Source: Nemertoderma westbladi (taxonomy: Eukaryota; Xenacoelomorpha; Nemertodermatida; Nemertodermatidae). From it: a stretch of 44,114 nucleotides of DNA. The notes beneath the pieces were generated by a model. That model saw only the letters and a program-made list of their open reading frames with translations. It did not search any database and was not told where the DNA came from. This document shows positions 31,773-41,840 of the stretch, piece after piece; within the stretch, counting starts at the first letter, position 1, and every line of letters starts with the position of its first letter. The translations under genes were made by a program, and so were the position numbers. The stretch lies in NCBI GenBank assembly GCA_032718475.1, contig JAUCBJ010003481.1:1-44114 (forward strand), read 5' to 3'.

Positions 31773-32546
31773 CTAACCAAAACCTGGATTGGATTTTATT
31801 TCGAGAGTCAAACAGGCATGGTCAGACCATGTATGGCGTCCCGGTGCTGCTAGAGATTGATCAATCTCACACGATAAGATATTATCAATAATTTCCCCCC
31901 TCGCTAAACCCAGATCGATTTCCGATACCCATTTAGTACCCTGTCTGTAAGACAGCATACCGCCGAGTTGAACCCCATTCCAATTAAGATGATTAAGTAC
32001 CGCTGTATCTGTTGTTTTACAGATGTTAAGTAGCTCTCGTCCACTGCAGTTTACTTCTGGGTCAGCAATGTCCCTATACTTGACGCCGACCAGCTTGTCC
32101 GATGGGTCTCCAACCCTAGCATTGAAGTCGCCGATTGCAATAACTGAGTTATTTTGTTCGAGTTCACCTTGTAAGTGAGCATAATTAAATAGGTCGTAGT
32201 ATGGCGAATCCCTAGGCGCGATGTAGTAGCCACCGATCCAGCAGTCAGGAATGCATTGCAACTGTATCCAAATAGAACCTTCAGAGTTTGATTCCAACCT
32301 TTGCACTTGATCTACAAGATAATCTTTAATAAATAACGCAACACCTCCCCGATGGGAGACTTTAGCCGTATTTTGAATGCATTCGAAACCAGGAAGATGT
32401 AACTTCGAAGGAGTCTTTGTCTCTAAAACCCACACCAAATCAAACTTATTAAAATACCTAACTAGTTCCGGCTGGGCGAGTTTATCCCGTATTCCTCTAG
32501 AGTTCCAAGAGCAGATTCGTAATGAGTTATTGTGCTCGAAGCATCC
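31773..32546 (-). CDS. LINE-B ORF2 APE endonuclease segment, in frame with ORF1 after UAG
   Basis: The frame starts immediately after the ORF1 stop (TAG 32549-32547) and reads GCFEHNNSLRICSWNSRGIR, VLETKTPSKLHLPGFE, HRGGVALFI, VIAIGDFNARVGD, WVSEIDLGLAR and HTWSDHACLTLEI. These are the APE blocks, with WNSRG, the ET catalytic Glu, GDFN and SDH all present. The first ATG (32438) lies inside the domain after WNSRG, so there is no proper start codon for ORF2. The frame ends at 31773, after which the RT continues in another frame. Confidence 0.85.
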   Translation of the reverse strand, partial: GCFEHNNSLRICSWNSRGIRDKLAQPELVRYFNKFDLVWVLETKTPSKLHLPGFECIQNTAKVSHRGGVALFIKDYLVDQVQRLESNSEGSIWIQLQCIPDCWIGGYYIAPRDSPYYDLFNYAHLQGELEQNNSVIAIGDFNARVGDPSDKLVGVKYRDIADPEVNCSGRELLNICKTTDTAVLNHLNWNGVQLGGMLSYRQGTKWVSEIDLGLARGEIIDNILSCEIDQSLAAPGRHTWSDHACLTLEIKSNPGFG

Positions 32547-33254
32547 CTACGCCTGGAAGGTTGTAGAGAAGCGGTCGATGATGACATTGTCCCGTTTTAA
32601 GATACGATCCCGGAAGTTGAGGTGTATATTACATCCCTGGTTCTCGGGCTCTATTTCCCTCTTGCGAAGGCGGGCCCATTCCTTACGAATACTTGGATGA
32701 GTGTCCCTCTTCACATAGACTTTATTCAGCGGTTCGTGAGCATCCTTAAGGTTCTTACCGTGACTAATGATACGGTTGCGCTGTTCCCTGTTGCGCACTA
32801 CCGCTAGAATTGGTCTCGGGTAACTCCTGGTGGCAGTTGGGCTAACGGGTCCAAGACGCTTTATCTTCCAATCGGCAGTCGGAGTTGTCTCCTGTAATCC
32901 CATTGCATCCAGCAATTCCTTAATCTTATCCTCATCTGGAACCGATGGCTCTTCTGTTAAACCTGTAATGATTATGTTCTTCTCTCTCCGTTCGTTGTCA
33001 ATGGACTCCATAAACCGCTGCTGTTGGCGAATGACTTCGACAGCTGAATCCAGCTTGGATGATAAATCATCGACTTTGCTTTGCAGTTTAAGGGAATCCT
33101 TAACTTCGCTGCGTAATGACTTCATTTCATCCAGCAGTCGCATAGCCCAACCTCCCGGTTGGTCAGTGGGGGTACTGACAGAGATATCGGTACCGGTACT
33201 GCTTTCATCCGCTGATCGGTACAATCTGTGCGAGTTCATGCTTCTAATAAACAA
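32547..33254 (-). CDS. LINE-B ORF1 protein (coiled coil, RRM-like core), intact
   Basis: This is a 235-residue frame. Residues about 37-90 form a coiled coil (LLDEMKSLRSEVKDSLKLQ and following). NIIITGLTE at 93-101 starts an RRM-like core with IKRLGP at 131-136. The basic C-terminus reads NIHLNFRDRILKRDN near its end. It has the same layout as the 3256-4116 protein but a diverged sequence. It would bind LINE RNA as a trimer. It ends in UAG directly before the in-frame endonuclease. Confidence 0.88.
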   Translation of the reverse strand: MFIRSMNSHRLYRSADESSTGTDISVSTPTDQPGGWAMRLLDEMKSLRSEVKDSLKLQSKVDDLSSKLDSAVEVIRQQQRFMESIDNERREKNIIITGLTEEPSVPDEDKIKELLDAMGLQETTPTADWKIKRLGPVSPTATRSYPRPILAVVRNREQRNRIISHGKNLKDAHEPLNKVYVKRDTHPSIRKEWARLRKREIEPENQGCNIHLNFRDRILKRDNVIIDRFSTTFQA

Positions 33255-33314
33255 GCTATTTTCAAAGGGAAGGCTACATCCGAAAGCTATATTGAAAACT
33301 TAAAGATAGTTACT

Positions 33315-35710
33315 TTTAATTGATAGGGCTATATTCGCAATAAACTATACATAAACAAAGTAATAGAAGACACAAGTCCAGATATCTTGATTCTTCAGGA
33401 ACACTGGCTGGGACCACTCGCTGGCTATGCTGGGGCATAGACTCGTGTATTGTCTTTTTGGATGAACCATGTAACCTATCTGATCATACTCTAATCTTGT
33501 TAGATCTGAAGTTTATTACTGATTCCAAAGAAAAAGATACTTCTTTTATATGCCAAAGACTTAAAAAGAGGTTCTTTCACTTTGATAAAGCTACACCGAG
33601 GCAACTTAAGGGATATAATGATGAATTCAATAGTGTATTAGCTATCCAACCATATGCATGAGGGAGACAGTAATTATTCTATTGATCCAGCTTCTGCAAC
33701 AAAATCTCTTAGAATTGTCTCAGAAGCACTTTCACACGCTGCAACAAAATATATCCCAACAACTTACAGAAAATTCACGAAAAGAATGAGAAACCCTATA
33801 AAAGACTAACTATTATCAAGGAGATATAGTAGGGTCACTAAAAGGAGGCAAAGGAGGCATGGATTTCAAATGGGTCATCAAAACAGTATCTTAATGAATT
33901 CTATATAAACTATGTGAAGGCAAGTCATAAATACAGTGATGCTCTTGCTCGTATAGAAAGACATAGTTATCATCAGCATGTCATTGGAATGGCAGAAAAA
34001 TGTGCAGGAAAAGATAAACGGTTTTGGAGATCCATAAAAGATCCAACACCTAGGGTGGATATTACAAAGGATACAGCTGATAATTTATTCACTCATTTTA
34101 GCAACCATTTCAAAAATATATCGACCACAACCATGTTGACGGGTGATGTTGAAAATCAACAATGGGTACAACCTATTGAGGAGGTTCCACTACTCCTACC
34201 AACACAAATTGAGGAGGTGACCCATTACTACCTGAGCTAACATATATCTTCAATGAGGGTGGTTAACAGGTTGTTGTCCCCATGAGCTTGGACAGGCACT
34301 TTTGCTTCCTATTTACAAGGGAAAATTATTGGATAAATGTGTAGCAAAGAACTACAGAGGGGTAGCAATAATCCCCATTATATCAAAACTATGGGAGATG
34401 GTGGTCCTAAGGAAGAGCTACGATGTGTATTAATGGGACACTTTATAAAGATGTTATTAACTTACAACAAGGGGTTCACCAAGGTAGCATCCTAGCACCC
34501 TTCCTATTTAATGTATACATATCACAGCTGTTCACAAATATTATACAAAGTAAATGTGGGGTCCATGTAGGTAAACAACCCTTCAGTATTAGGCCTATTA
34601 GCTATGGAGACGATATACTTCTGATTGCTAACCTAAAGTCAGACTTAGAATTCATGGTCAATATAATGTTATATTGACCATGAATTCTAAGTCTGATTAT
34701 ACTCCTTAAAAAACGAAAAATATATTATGTTTTTCGTTTTTTAAGGAGTATAATTTAATTATTACGTCACATTACTTGGAGATTAATGAACTGGGTGAGA
34801 GTGAAGTAGGAAAGGATTATCGATATTTCAGATCTGGAAATAAAGCAACACAATGCCAAATACTTCATGTATTTAGGACTTCCCTTACCACCAACGCGAT
34901 CAACCTCAAAGCCCACCTCCTTCCTAAATCTCTAGCTAATGTGTCTAGAATGGAGCTGCGGGGCTTTACTGTAGACTCTGTTCCGCTTAGAGTGGTATCA
35001 CGGATATGGCAGACTATATGCACGGCAGCTATTCTCTATGGTTGTGTTTTACAGAGGTAAAAGTTATTTCCAAACAGATACGCAAAGCAACCAGGAGGCT
35101 GGCCACTCAGAGTATCTAACTACGTTAAGAGGGAAGTACTGGCAAAGTTGACAAATGGGGTAGAAAATGAGGTCATGATTCAATTGCGCCTGTCAATTCG
35201 CCTGTCAAATAGGTCAATAGAACTATCTATAATATATTTAATTGTCAGAATAATAAGATCATGTACCTATTTAACTTCCTTTTATGCAGTCATCTTGACG
35301 GACAATACTCAGGGGACATTTTTAATCAATATACGAAAATTTCATGAGACTATGACCTTCCGAGCTTGGCCAATATATCAGTTTCTAGGTATAGCGTGAA
35401 TACGATCGCCAAGAAGGTGCGCAATTGCAGCAATCTATTGATGTCTGACCATTACTTATATCAGTATATTTACACTCAGAGCTTATTAAACTCATTGAAA
35501 AGTACCCACTTTGTAAGGCATGCAGCCATTCTGGATTTCTAAGGCATAGGTGTTTCAACCAATATCATGGACAACCCGGTTAATGATGTAGTTCAGAGAG
35601 AGACCATAGCCAATATACGGGCTGAATTGGGTTCGTCAACCCACCTCGTTAATCAACCAGAACTCCCCGATTTACTCCCCGACAGGCCAAACTCAATCTA
35701 AAGGTACAAG
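33315..35710 (+). pseudogene. LINE-C, decayed
   Basis: Plus-strand blocks in order: NKVIEDTSPDILILQEHWLG (APE start), DEPCNLSDHTLILLDL (APE end, SDH; the middle is deleted), KASHKYSDALARIERHSY and KDKRFWRSIKDPTPR (linker), LLPIYKGKLLDKCVAKNYRG and QQGVHQGSILAPFLFNVYIS (RT), and SYGDDILLIANLKSDLEFMV (motif C, YGDD). Beyond 34670 the frame is destroyed by a double hairpin. The tail to about 35710 contains only scattered similarity. Many stops and deletions are present. It is oriented opposite to LINE-B, with 5' regions facing each other. Confidence 0.82.
34639..34754. repeat. Two abutting perfect hairpins
   Basis: Hairpin 1: 34639-34666 pairs perfectly with 34669-34696 (28 bp, 2-nt loop). Hairpin 2: 34696-34720 pairs perfectly with 34730-34754 (25 bp, 9-nt loop). 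The outer arms read as LINE-C sequence; the inner arms are inverted copies of them. Confidence 0.97.
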
Positions 35711-36113
35711 AGACTTGTACATTGGGAATTGATTATTAGGTATCTTTATTCTATATAGCTTTCTTATGCAATTCATCAATCATATGACTGATGACTGTTG
35801 AATTATTGTCAATTAATTATAATTATTGTTTGATCCGTCAATTGTCAATCCGACCATTTTATTTATTTGAGACCAGTATGCCGAATATAGCCACCGGGGC
35901 GCAAGTCAGGAAGGTAAATAAATAATGCACTAACCTTTCATTATAGCGAGTGGTTAAATACGGCCAAGTACAGTAGGGTTGAGCACAGTGGCAGTAGATT
36001 ATGGTATTGAGAGTTGGGAGGCCATGAGGAAGTAAATTACGGACATACCAGGTATCAGTATTTGTGGCTAGAATGTTAGAACGCAAATAAGTTGGTCAAT
36101 CATGGATGAAATG
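35711..36113. repeat. Dispersed repeat fragment
   Basis: 36064-36113 (tgtggctagaatgttagaac through atcatggatgaaatgg) matches 14100-14165 inside the 13881-15630 transposon with a handful of differences. It is probably a MITE fragment of unknown extent. Confidence 0.55.
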
Positions 36114-36259
36114 GATGTTGCTGCACGTGTGAAATTAGCCTTTTAGATTACTTATTTTACTAATTTTAAGCTCAAAACACCATTTTTTATTGATAAAGTT
36201 GGTTACGATATAATATTGCCTGTTTCAGTTAAGCCATGTTTTACTGAGGGTTTTAACGT

Positions 36260-36336
36260 CCAATCAGTGCCATTATACACATATCCTACCTCCCATTGGC
36301 TGTATCATTCTATTATGGTTAATTTAATATATATAG
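36260..36336 (+). promoter_or_regulatory. Possible CCAAT/CCAAT/TATA promoter
   Basis: CCAATCAG at 36260, an inverted CCAAT (ATTGG) at 36295-36299 and TAATATATATAG at 36325-36336 have the order and spacing of an RNA polymerase II core promoter. In AT-rich DNA the TATA alone is weak evidence. It could serve the BEL/Pao element (as part of an LTR) or nothing. Confidence 0.25.
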
Positions 36337-37128
36337 CTTGGTTGGTTGGATGCTGGCTCACTGTACATGTTGCGTTGCAGTGAAATTACACCTCACATGC
36401 AGGGCTTTAATGAGCTAGTCAGGTTTTAATGACTGGCAAATATTACATGTCCTGGTCTAATGTCTAAGTCTAATTGTTAATAATTGAATTATATTTATCC
36501 GTTATTTTATTGATATTCTGCTAGTAAATTCAATGTGCTGCTATTATTTGCTTAATATATCGCCGATATTACGGAATCAAGAATGTTTTACACGCGCCAC
36601 AACAGGTGGGTCACTATAATTAAGAATCAGTGATAATCTGGACAATTGTATCAGATTTGTGTGTTGTCTTACCTCTGATTTACTAAATAATTAATATATG
36701 GCGATATTTCAGACCATTATTATAAGCAAAGCTCTTATCATTAATTATATCATGATTGAAGTAGTCACAAGTTGAATACTGTAGCGATATCAATATAATT
36801 AGACCAAAGACAAGTTACAATACGTTTCCTCTAAAGGGAAACACAGTTGCCAGATTTGAGTCCTTACAGAATTAATTAGTCAGACATTTGCTTGTTATAC
36901 TGTATTGCCACACCCTCCCGGTATCATATCTCAGTTAAATCAATAGATAATCAAATACCGTACCGAACTAAATAAAATATAGAGCAAATCAATGCATGAA
37001 GGGAAAAAGGGGTCAAATAAACAGATACATTGAGTGGCCCTTCGTTGAAGGTCTACTAGCGCATTCCGTTCTTTGTATCAGACTAGATGGTTAAAGCTTA
37101 TCTGCATGTATTTACATCATTACACGAA
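36337..37128. other. Unassigned stretch
   Basis: No gene or clear repeat was recognised. Confidence 0.4.
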
Positions 37129-37759
37129 GTGGGGACTTCGCGCAGCACGAAGTTGGCGAAGCCTTAGCGAATTGACACTGTTAGGGGGTGGGTCAATTTA
37201 TGCAAATAGTTGTCGTTGTCACGTTGGCCCTCTAGCGGCAGACTGGAGAACTGCAGATGGATTCGCCTCCTTTGAAAGTCACAGCTAATGGTCTAATACA
37301 TATCTGCCAAGTTTCAGCTTAAACGGATTAAAAGCAAAGAAATGGGAGGGCATTTAATGTTTAGACATGTGGCCCTCTAGCGGGAGACCATTGCACTGAT
37401 GGTGTCTGAAAGTCTCTCAAAAATCTCAACTTTTGCTCATATTGATACCTACAAATTTTCAACTTGGCAGCTTTAAATCCGACAAAGTTATTAGCATGTC
37501 AAAATCGTAACGACGACGACGACAACGACGACGACGACGACGACGACAACGACGACGACGACGACGACGACAACTATTTGCATAAATTGACCCACCCCCT
37601 AACAGTGTCAATTCGCTAAGGCTCCGCCAACTTCGTGGCTCGCCCCAACGACGACGACGACAACGACGACGACGACGACGACAACTATTTGCATAAATTG
37701 ACCCACCCCCTAACAGTGTCAATTCGCTAAGGCTCCGCCAACTTCGTGGCTCGCCCCAC
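37129..37759. mobile_element. Long-TIR MITE with GAC repeats and duplicated right end
   Basis: The left arm 37129-37220 is the near-perfect inverse of 37569-37647 over about 80 bp (including aattgacactgttaggggg and gcaaatagttgtcg). (GAC)n runs at 37510-37570 and 37647-37681 adjoin the right arm. The right arm plus GAC run is duplicated in tandem (period 111 bp; second copy 37682-37759). There is no coding capacity; Arg-rich frames come from the GAC run. A related decayed copy is at 6463-7210. Confidence 0.85.
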
Positions 37760-38806
37760 AAGGTCACAATATATGAAATTGAGATTGAAAGAACATATTT
37801 TTTATCAAATGTGCTAACAGTAATATTTGGCTCTCAACCCCCCTCGAGTGTTTTGATTTGCTTATTTGTTCTATTGATGTGCTTATTTTCTCTGATTTCG
37901 ACTGACCATCTTAATTAGTAGGAATTTTGTGCATAAATATTTATCGATTAATATTCTAGATCTGGTCCGTTTATTGTATTTTTGGTAAATATTCTGCAAG
38001 TATTTGATAAACTTATTTACTGGTGTATAACTGGAGAGTGTAAAGGAGTACTTTATATATCGTTATTCATAATTGGTGTATTTGTTGTTTTTTGCTTTCA
38101 CGTATTGGTGAATTTTGAACATTACATGATAGTGCCCTATGTGTTGTTGGATCTTGATAGACGTAGATGTTCGCTTTCTACTGTTAGTCGGGTACAATAG
38201 GTAAATTCCTGCGGCAATAATTCTAGATTGGTCGGGTCAGATAATAGACGGAATCTCATATTTGCCGTAAATCATCTTACTGCAAGTCTGCCTACTGTGA
38301 ATTACCGGTATCTGATTGCTTGGCTTCATAGTGTATTAAGTAAATGCTTAATTGTTTTTTAGGCCTCATTTTACCCCTTATCTTATTCCTATTTCGATTA
38401 TTGGAACATATAAAGTTATTTATTTCCTTGTGGGTGGAAATAATCCTTTATTCCTGACAAATTACCTTTCATACTTGGTTTTACGGAATTAAATTGCAGA
38501 AGTACGACTGGCCCATCAAAAATATCCACAACATAGTCTCTGGATGAATCATGGGGCACTTTCGTTTCTTCAACCTTACTTACTAGTTCGAATTTTTCAG
38601 TCGATCGGAACCACTTTATGCTGTCTTAGCCCGTCAACAGTTTGTTATACCCTATACTCGGCAAAATAACTAAGAGTCCTAGCTAGCGTATGTGACAATC
38701 CCGGGGACGCATTCTACGAACCGTATCTATTGTTTTTATTTGTGCTATTAATGTTTGTCTCTTGACTGCTATACTGACTGCCTGACTGCAACAGGCTATA
38801 TTGTGA
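37760..38806. other. Region before gag, possible LTR/leader
   Basis: No coding frame was recognised. A BEL/Pao 5' LTR and primer-binding site would be expected around here, but with no second LTR in the window I cannot place boundaries. Confidence 0.35.
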
Positions 38807-38824
38807 TATTGTCATTATCCAGCA

Positions 38825-39304
38825 TTGGATAAGTTTTTTCCATTACATTCTGCCACCTCTGATGAATTGACAGCATTGAAAGTACCAGCTGATCCCACAG
38901 ACCTTAGTAAAGTGGGAAGGACCCTACGGGGATTTCAGACGGGTTTTGCTAAGCAAATCGCCAGTTTTGAAACCACCTTACAGGACCCAAACATAGACAA
39001 TCCTCCATCACTCTTTTATGACATAAAGGAGAGAATAATCCGTATCAGGATAATCCTCTCCACCTTCTATCACTCCGCCATCCGGACTGGAGCTGCAGTG
39101 ATAGAAACTGCAGCCAATGAAAACATAATAATATTCGCTCAGTCGGCGCGTACTTGCCTCTCCTTCCAAGGCGAATCCCCTCGTCCTGAAACTCTGGATT
39201 CTGACCATCCATCCCTGATCGATACCCGTGACATTGAAGGATATACGCAGACTGAACCCGAGACTCAAATGGGACAAGAAGATGCGATCCGTAATGAGAA
39301 GTAA
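38825..39304 (+). pseudogene. BEL/Pao gag N-terminal segment
   Basis: The frame is open from 38807, reading DKFFPLHSATSDELTALKVP and KVGRTLRGFQTGFAKQIASF to a TAA at 39302. BEL/Pao gags start with a helical segment with this R..RG.....I pattern. The first candidate start is TTG at 38825, suggesting loss of the ATG. The stop lies in a 17-bp direct duplication (atccgtaatgagaagta / atccgtaatgaggaatg) that breaks the frame. Confidence 0.7.
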
Positions 39305-39336
39305 TCCGTAATGAGGAATGTTAACGTAGATCGATT

Positions 39337-39701
39337 ATGGACCGGGACCTAGAGAAAAATAAAGGTAAATTAAAACAACTACAGGATCGGGCAGAGGATG
39401 AACGCTTACAATGTAAATATGAAGCTGAGGAAGCGGAGGAACGAAAACGCGAACTAAGAGCGGAGAAACGAAAACGCGAACTGGAAGCGGAGGAACGAAA
39501 ATGCAAACTGGAAGCGGAGGAAATCAGTTTCTGGCGGAACAAAAAAGAAAGCAGAGTGAGAGGGAGCAAGAGAGCATATTGAGAGAGATTGAATCAATAG
39601 AAAAACAACTGTCCGATTCCCAATCAAAGAAAAACAGGACCAAACAACTCGATTGCTATACTTCCTCCGACGAGTTCGATAAATTATCAGACAAATCTTG
39701 A
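39337..39701 (+). pseudogene. Gag coiled-coil segment
   Basis: MDRDLEKNKGKLKQLQDRAE leads into a 30-bp repeated unit coding AEERKRELEAEERK-type coiled coil. A frameshift near 39520 continues it as EQKRKQSEREQESILREI, with a TGA at about 39699 after DKS. Both this TGA and its surroundings recur in the second copy. Confidence 0.65.
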
Positions 39702-39746
39702 ACTTCTAGAAGCGGACAATGCTTAGAACGGGCTGAACGTCATCGC

Positions 39747-40451
39747 ATGCCAGAACTGCCACCCCCACACCCTGCTAACTCCGTCAAAAACATCAACGAT
39801 CTTAGAACTGACTCTAACTCGGATTTTTTCAGACCAATGAACACCCCTCTTGCGGTGCTAAATATTGTTCCCCGTATATTAATAAACCCCTCTAAGCCGA
39901 ATGTAACATCTGCGGCTAATGCGACCCAAACCAACTTTACATCCATTGGTATTTCGACAACTACTGTAGAAAGTAGCCAGGCAGTCAGTTTACAGCTCAA
40001 AACTTCTACAGTATATAGGGATAGAATAGTTACGCCTACAGTTCGACCTAAACAGGCGCAACAAATTCCACTGCTGGCAGACAGAATGTCCAGCACTGCT
40101 TTCACCCACCCACTAAACACTCACACTCTGGGTCCTAGTCTGTCCCCCATCATCGACTCCCGTGATGGACATTATGCCGCCTCCAGGCCGGTTGTATCCA
40201 TCGGCTCGGTCGAGTCGATGAGTGATGCGGGACCCATTGGGGCAAAAGAGAGAGTCGCCCGGGCGAATGAGGACTCCCTTTATATGGAAAGATTAAACGA
40301 ATCCTCATTAAATCTGCAAGCTACGCAGGAGGCAGTAAATAATAAAATGAAACAATTAAATAATATCGATTTTGAATTAAATCGATTAAAAAAACAACGT
40401 GAGATACTGAAAATATCAACAATCTTTATAGACCCCCCCAGACTAATGTAG
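39747..40451 (+). pseudogene. Gag linker segment, copy 1, truncated by deletion
   Basis: MPELPPPHPANSVKNINDLR to LNNIDFELNRLKKQREI is the Ser/Thr/Pro-rich linker running into a coiled coil. It then runs out of frame (LKISTIF..) because 382 bp present in copy 2 are missing. Confidence 0.75.
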
Positions 40452-40480
40452 GCCCATGTGATAACTCTACCTTTAATACT

Positions 40481-41164
40481 ATGTTTAATAGTACTATAGC
40501 CCAAGATAGTTTCACCCGACAAGTAGCGCGTACTGAAGCGCATCAAGCAGTTAAAGTAGGTGAAATTATTAAATTTGATGGAAATGAGTTAAAATGGCTT
40601 CTATTTAGAGAATATGTAAAAGGCAGTATATTTAGTTCACCATTACCATTACCTAATAGCGAGAAGCTGTGCTTCTTAATAGATTGTTTGGAAGGTTATC
40701 CGAAAAAATTAGCGCAAAGATATATCGGACACCCACAGGAATTGGAAGAATTATGGAAACTGTTACATATGAGGTACGGAGATAAAGCTTCAATAGCCCA
40801 ATATCTGTATCAAAAGTTGGTCAATCGTAAATGTGTGATAACTATGGAAATGATTGAATTTGTTGACGAGATTAAGGAAATCTGTAGACAACTAGATTGG
40901 TTGGATAAACACGAATATTATGATACCCCCATAGTAGTTGGTATGATTTCTGCAGTCCTACCTAAGGGTAGTATATCTACACGATGGGACCGCAATGTGC
41001 TAAATGCTAAACTTAGTGGTAAACCAGCTTTAGGCATGAAGGAATTCCTGGAATACCTCGATCATGAATCCTCATTGCTGATGATTACCCAGCGGCGCGA
41101 GCATTACCTAGATTCGAAATCCGACAAAGCAACCCCAACTAGACGTCTGGAGCAAGTTTATTAA
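40481..41164 (+). pseudogene. Gag DUF1759-like domain, copy 1
   Basis: Here the frame of the domain is unbroken: KFDGNELKWLLFREYVKGSI, EKLCFLIDCLEGYPKKLAQR, LEELWKLLHMRYGDKASIAQ, ICRQLDWLDKHEYYDTPIVV and FLEYLDHESSLL. This matches the BEL/Pao DUF1759 gag family (F.GD...W..F...F...L...L.YLL..L.G.A). It ends at TAA 41162-41164; the same stop is present in copy 2. Confidence 0.85.
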
Positions 41165-41640
41165 ACTGATCTATCAACCTGTGAGGAGGAATCTGAAGAA
41201 AGTGAAAACTCATATAATATCTCGGATAGCCTGAAACGGAGCAACCAACAGCGTAAATGCCTGAAACAACTAAAACCTATAATTAAATCAGCGACCTATA
41301 ACGCTGGCTGTTTATTATGTAGTAAAGAGTCCCATAGGCTCCCGCAGTGTCCAGACTTTATTGGAATGTCTTTGGAAAAATGGAGAGAAACTATAACCTC
41401 TTTAAGTGTATGTTTCCTGTGCTTGTGCGCCGGACACAATAGAAGCAAGTGTTATTTACGGGACACCTACAAATGTGTTAAGTATAATGGAAAATATCAC
41501 TACCTATAGCATCATTAGGATATAGACCCCCATGTGGAAATAAAGGTTCAATTTACCGATTATTCCCCTTATGACATGAGGGGAAGTACCGAACAGGAGT
41601 TCTATACGGACGAGTTCTCTATGGACGAGGAAAGTTGCAA
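41165..41640 (+). pseudogene. Gag zinc knuckle and start of the protease region, copy 1
   Basis: Downstream of the TAA the frame continues with AGCLLCSKESHRLPQCPDFI and SVCFLCLCAGHNRSKCYLRD, then KCVKYNGKYHYL and a TAG. The C..C....H....C spacing is the BEL/Pao gag knuckle. In KCVKYNGKYHYL two metal ligands are Tyr; copy 2 keeps C and H (KCVKCNGKHHYL). Confidence 0.75.
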
Positions 41641-41840
41641 TAATGTAGAATGAGAGGGAGCAAGAGAGCATATTAAGAGAGATTGAATCAATAGAAAAAC
41701 AACTGTCCGATTCCCAATCAAAGAAAAACAGGACCAAACAACTTGATTGCTATACTTCCTCCGACGAGTTCGATAAATTATCAGACAAATCTTGAACTTC
41801 TAGAAGCGGACAATGCTTAGAATGGGCTGAACGTCATCGC

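Larger units (their letters stand above)
29380..33300 (-). mobile_element. LINE-B, near full length, decayed ORF2
   Basis: One minus-strand non-LTR element contains an intact ORF1 (33254-32547), APE, RT and C-terminal domain in order, then a short AT-rich 3' region ending near a TATATATA stretch at 29371-29380. The ends are approximate because I could not define a target duplication. It lies inside or beyond GPCR intron 3. Confidence 0.8.
39557..41650 (+). repeat. Gag tandem duplication, copy 1
   Basis: It is almost identical to 41651-44114. It differs by a 382-bp deletion filled with 3 bp (ctg at 40407-40409; net 379 bp, a frameshift) and scattered substitutions. Junction sequence between the copies: gttgcaataatgtagaatgagaggg-like at 41634-41657 (broken here for length). 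Confidence 0.95.

Noticed and set aside
37459-37767. Arg-rich minus-strand frame
   Set aside because: It arises from the GAC triplet run and duplicated TIR.
39740-40120. Minus-strand 126-aa frames duplicated at 41834-42214
   Set aside because: They are antisense shadows of the gag linker, duplicated only because gag is.
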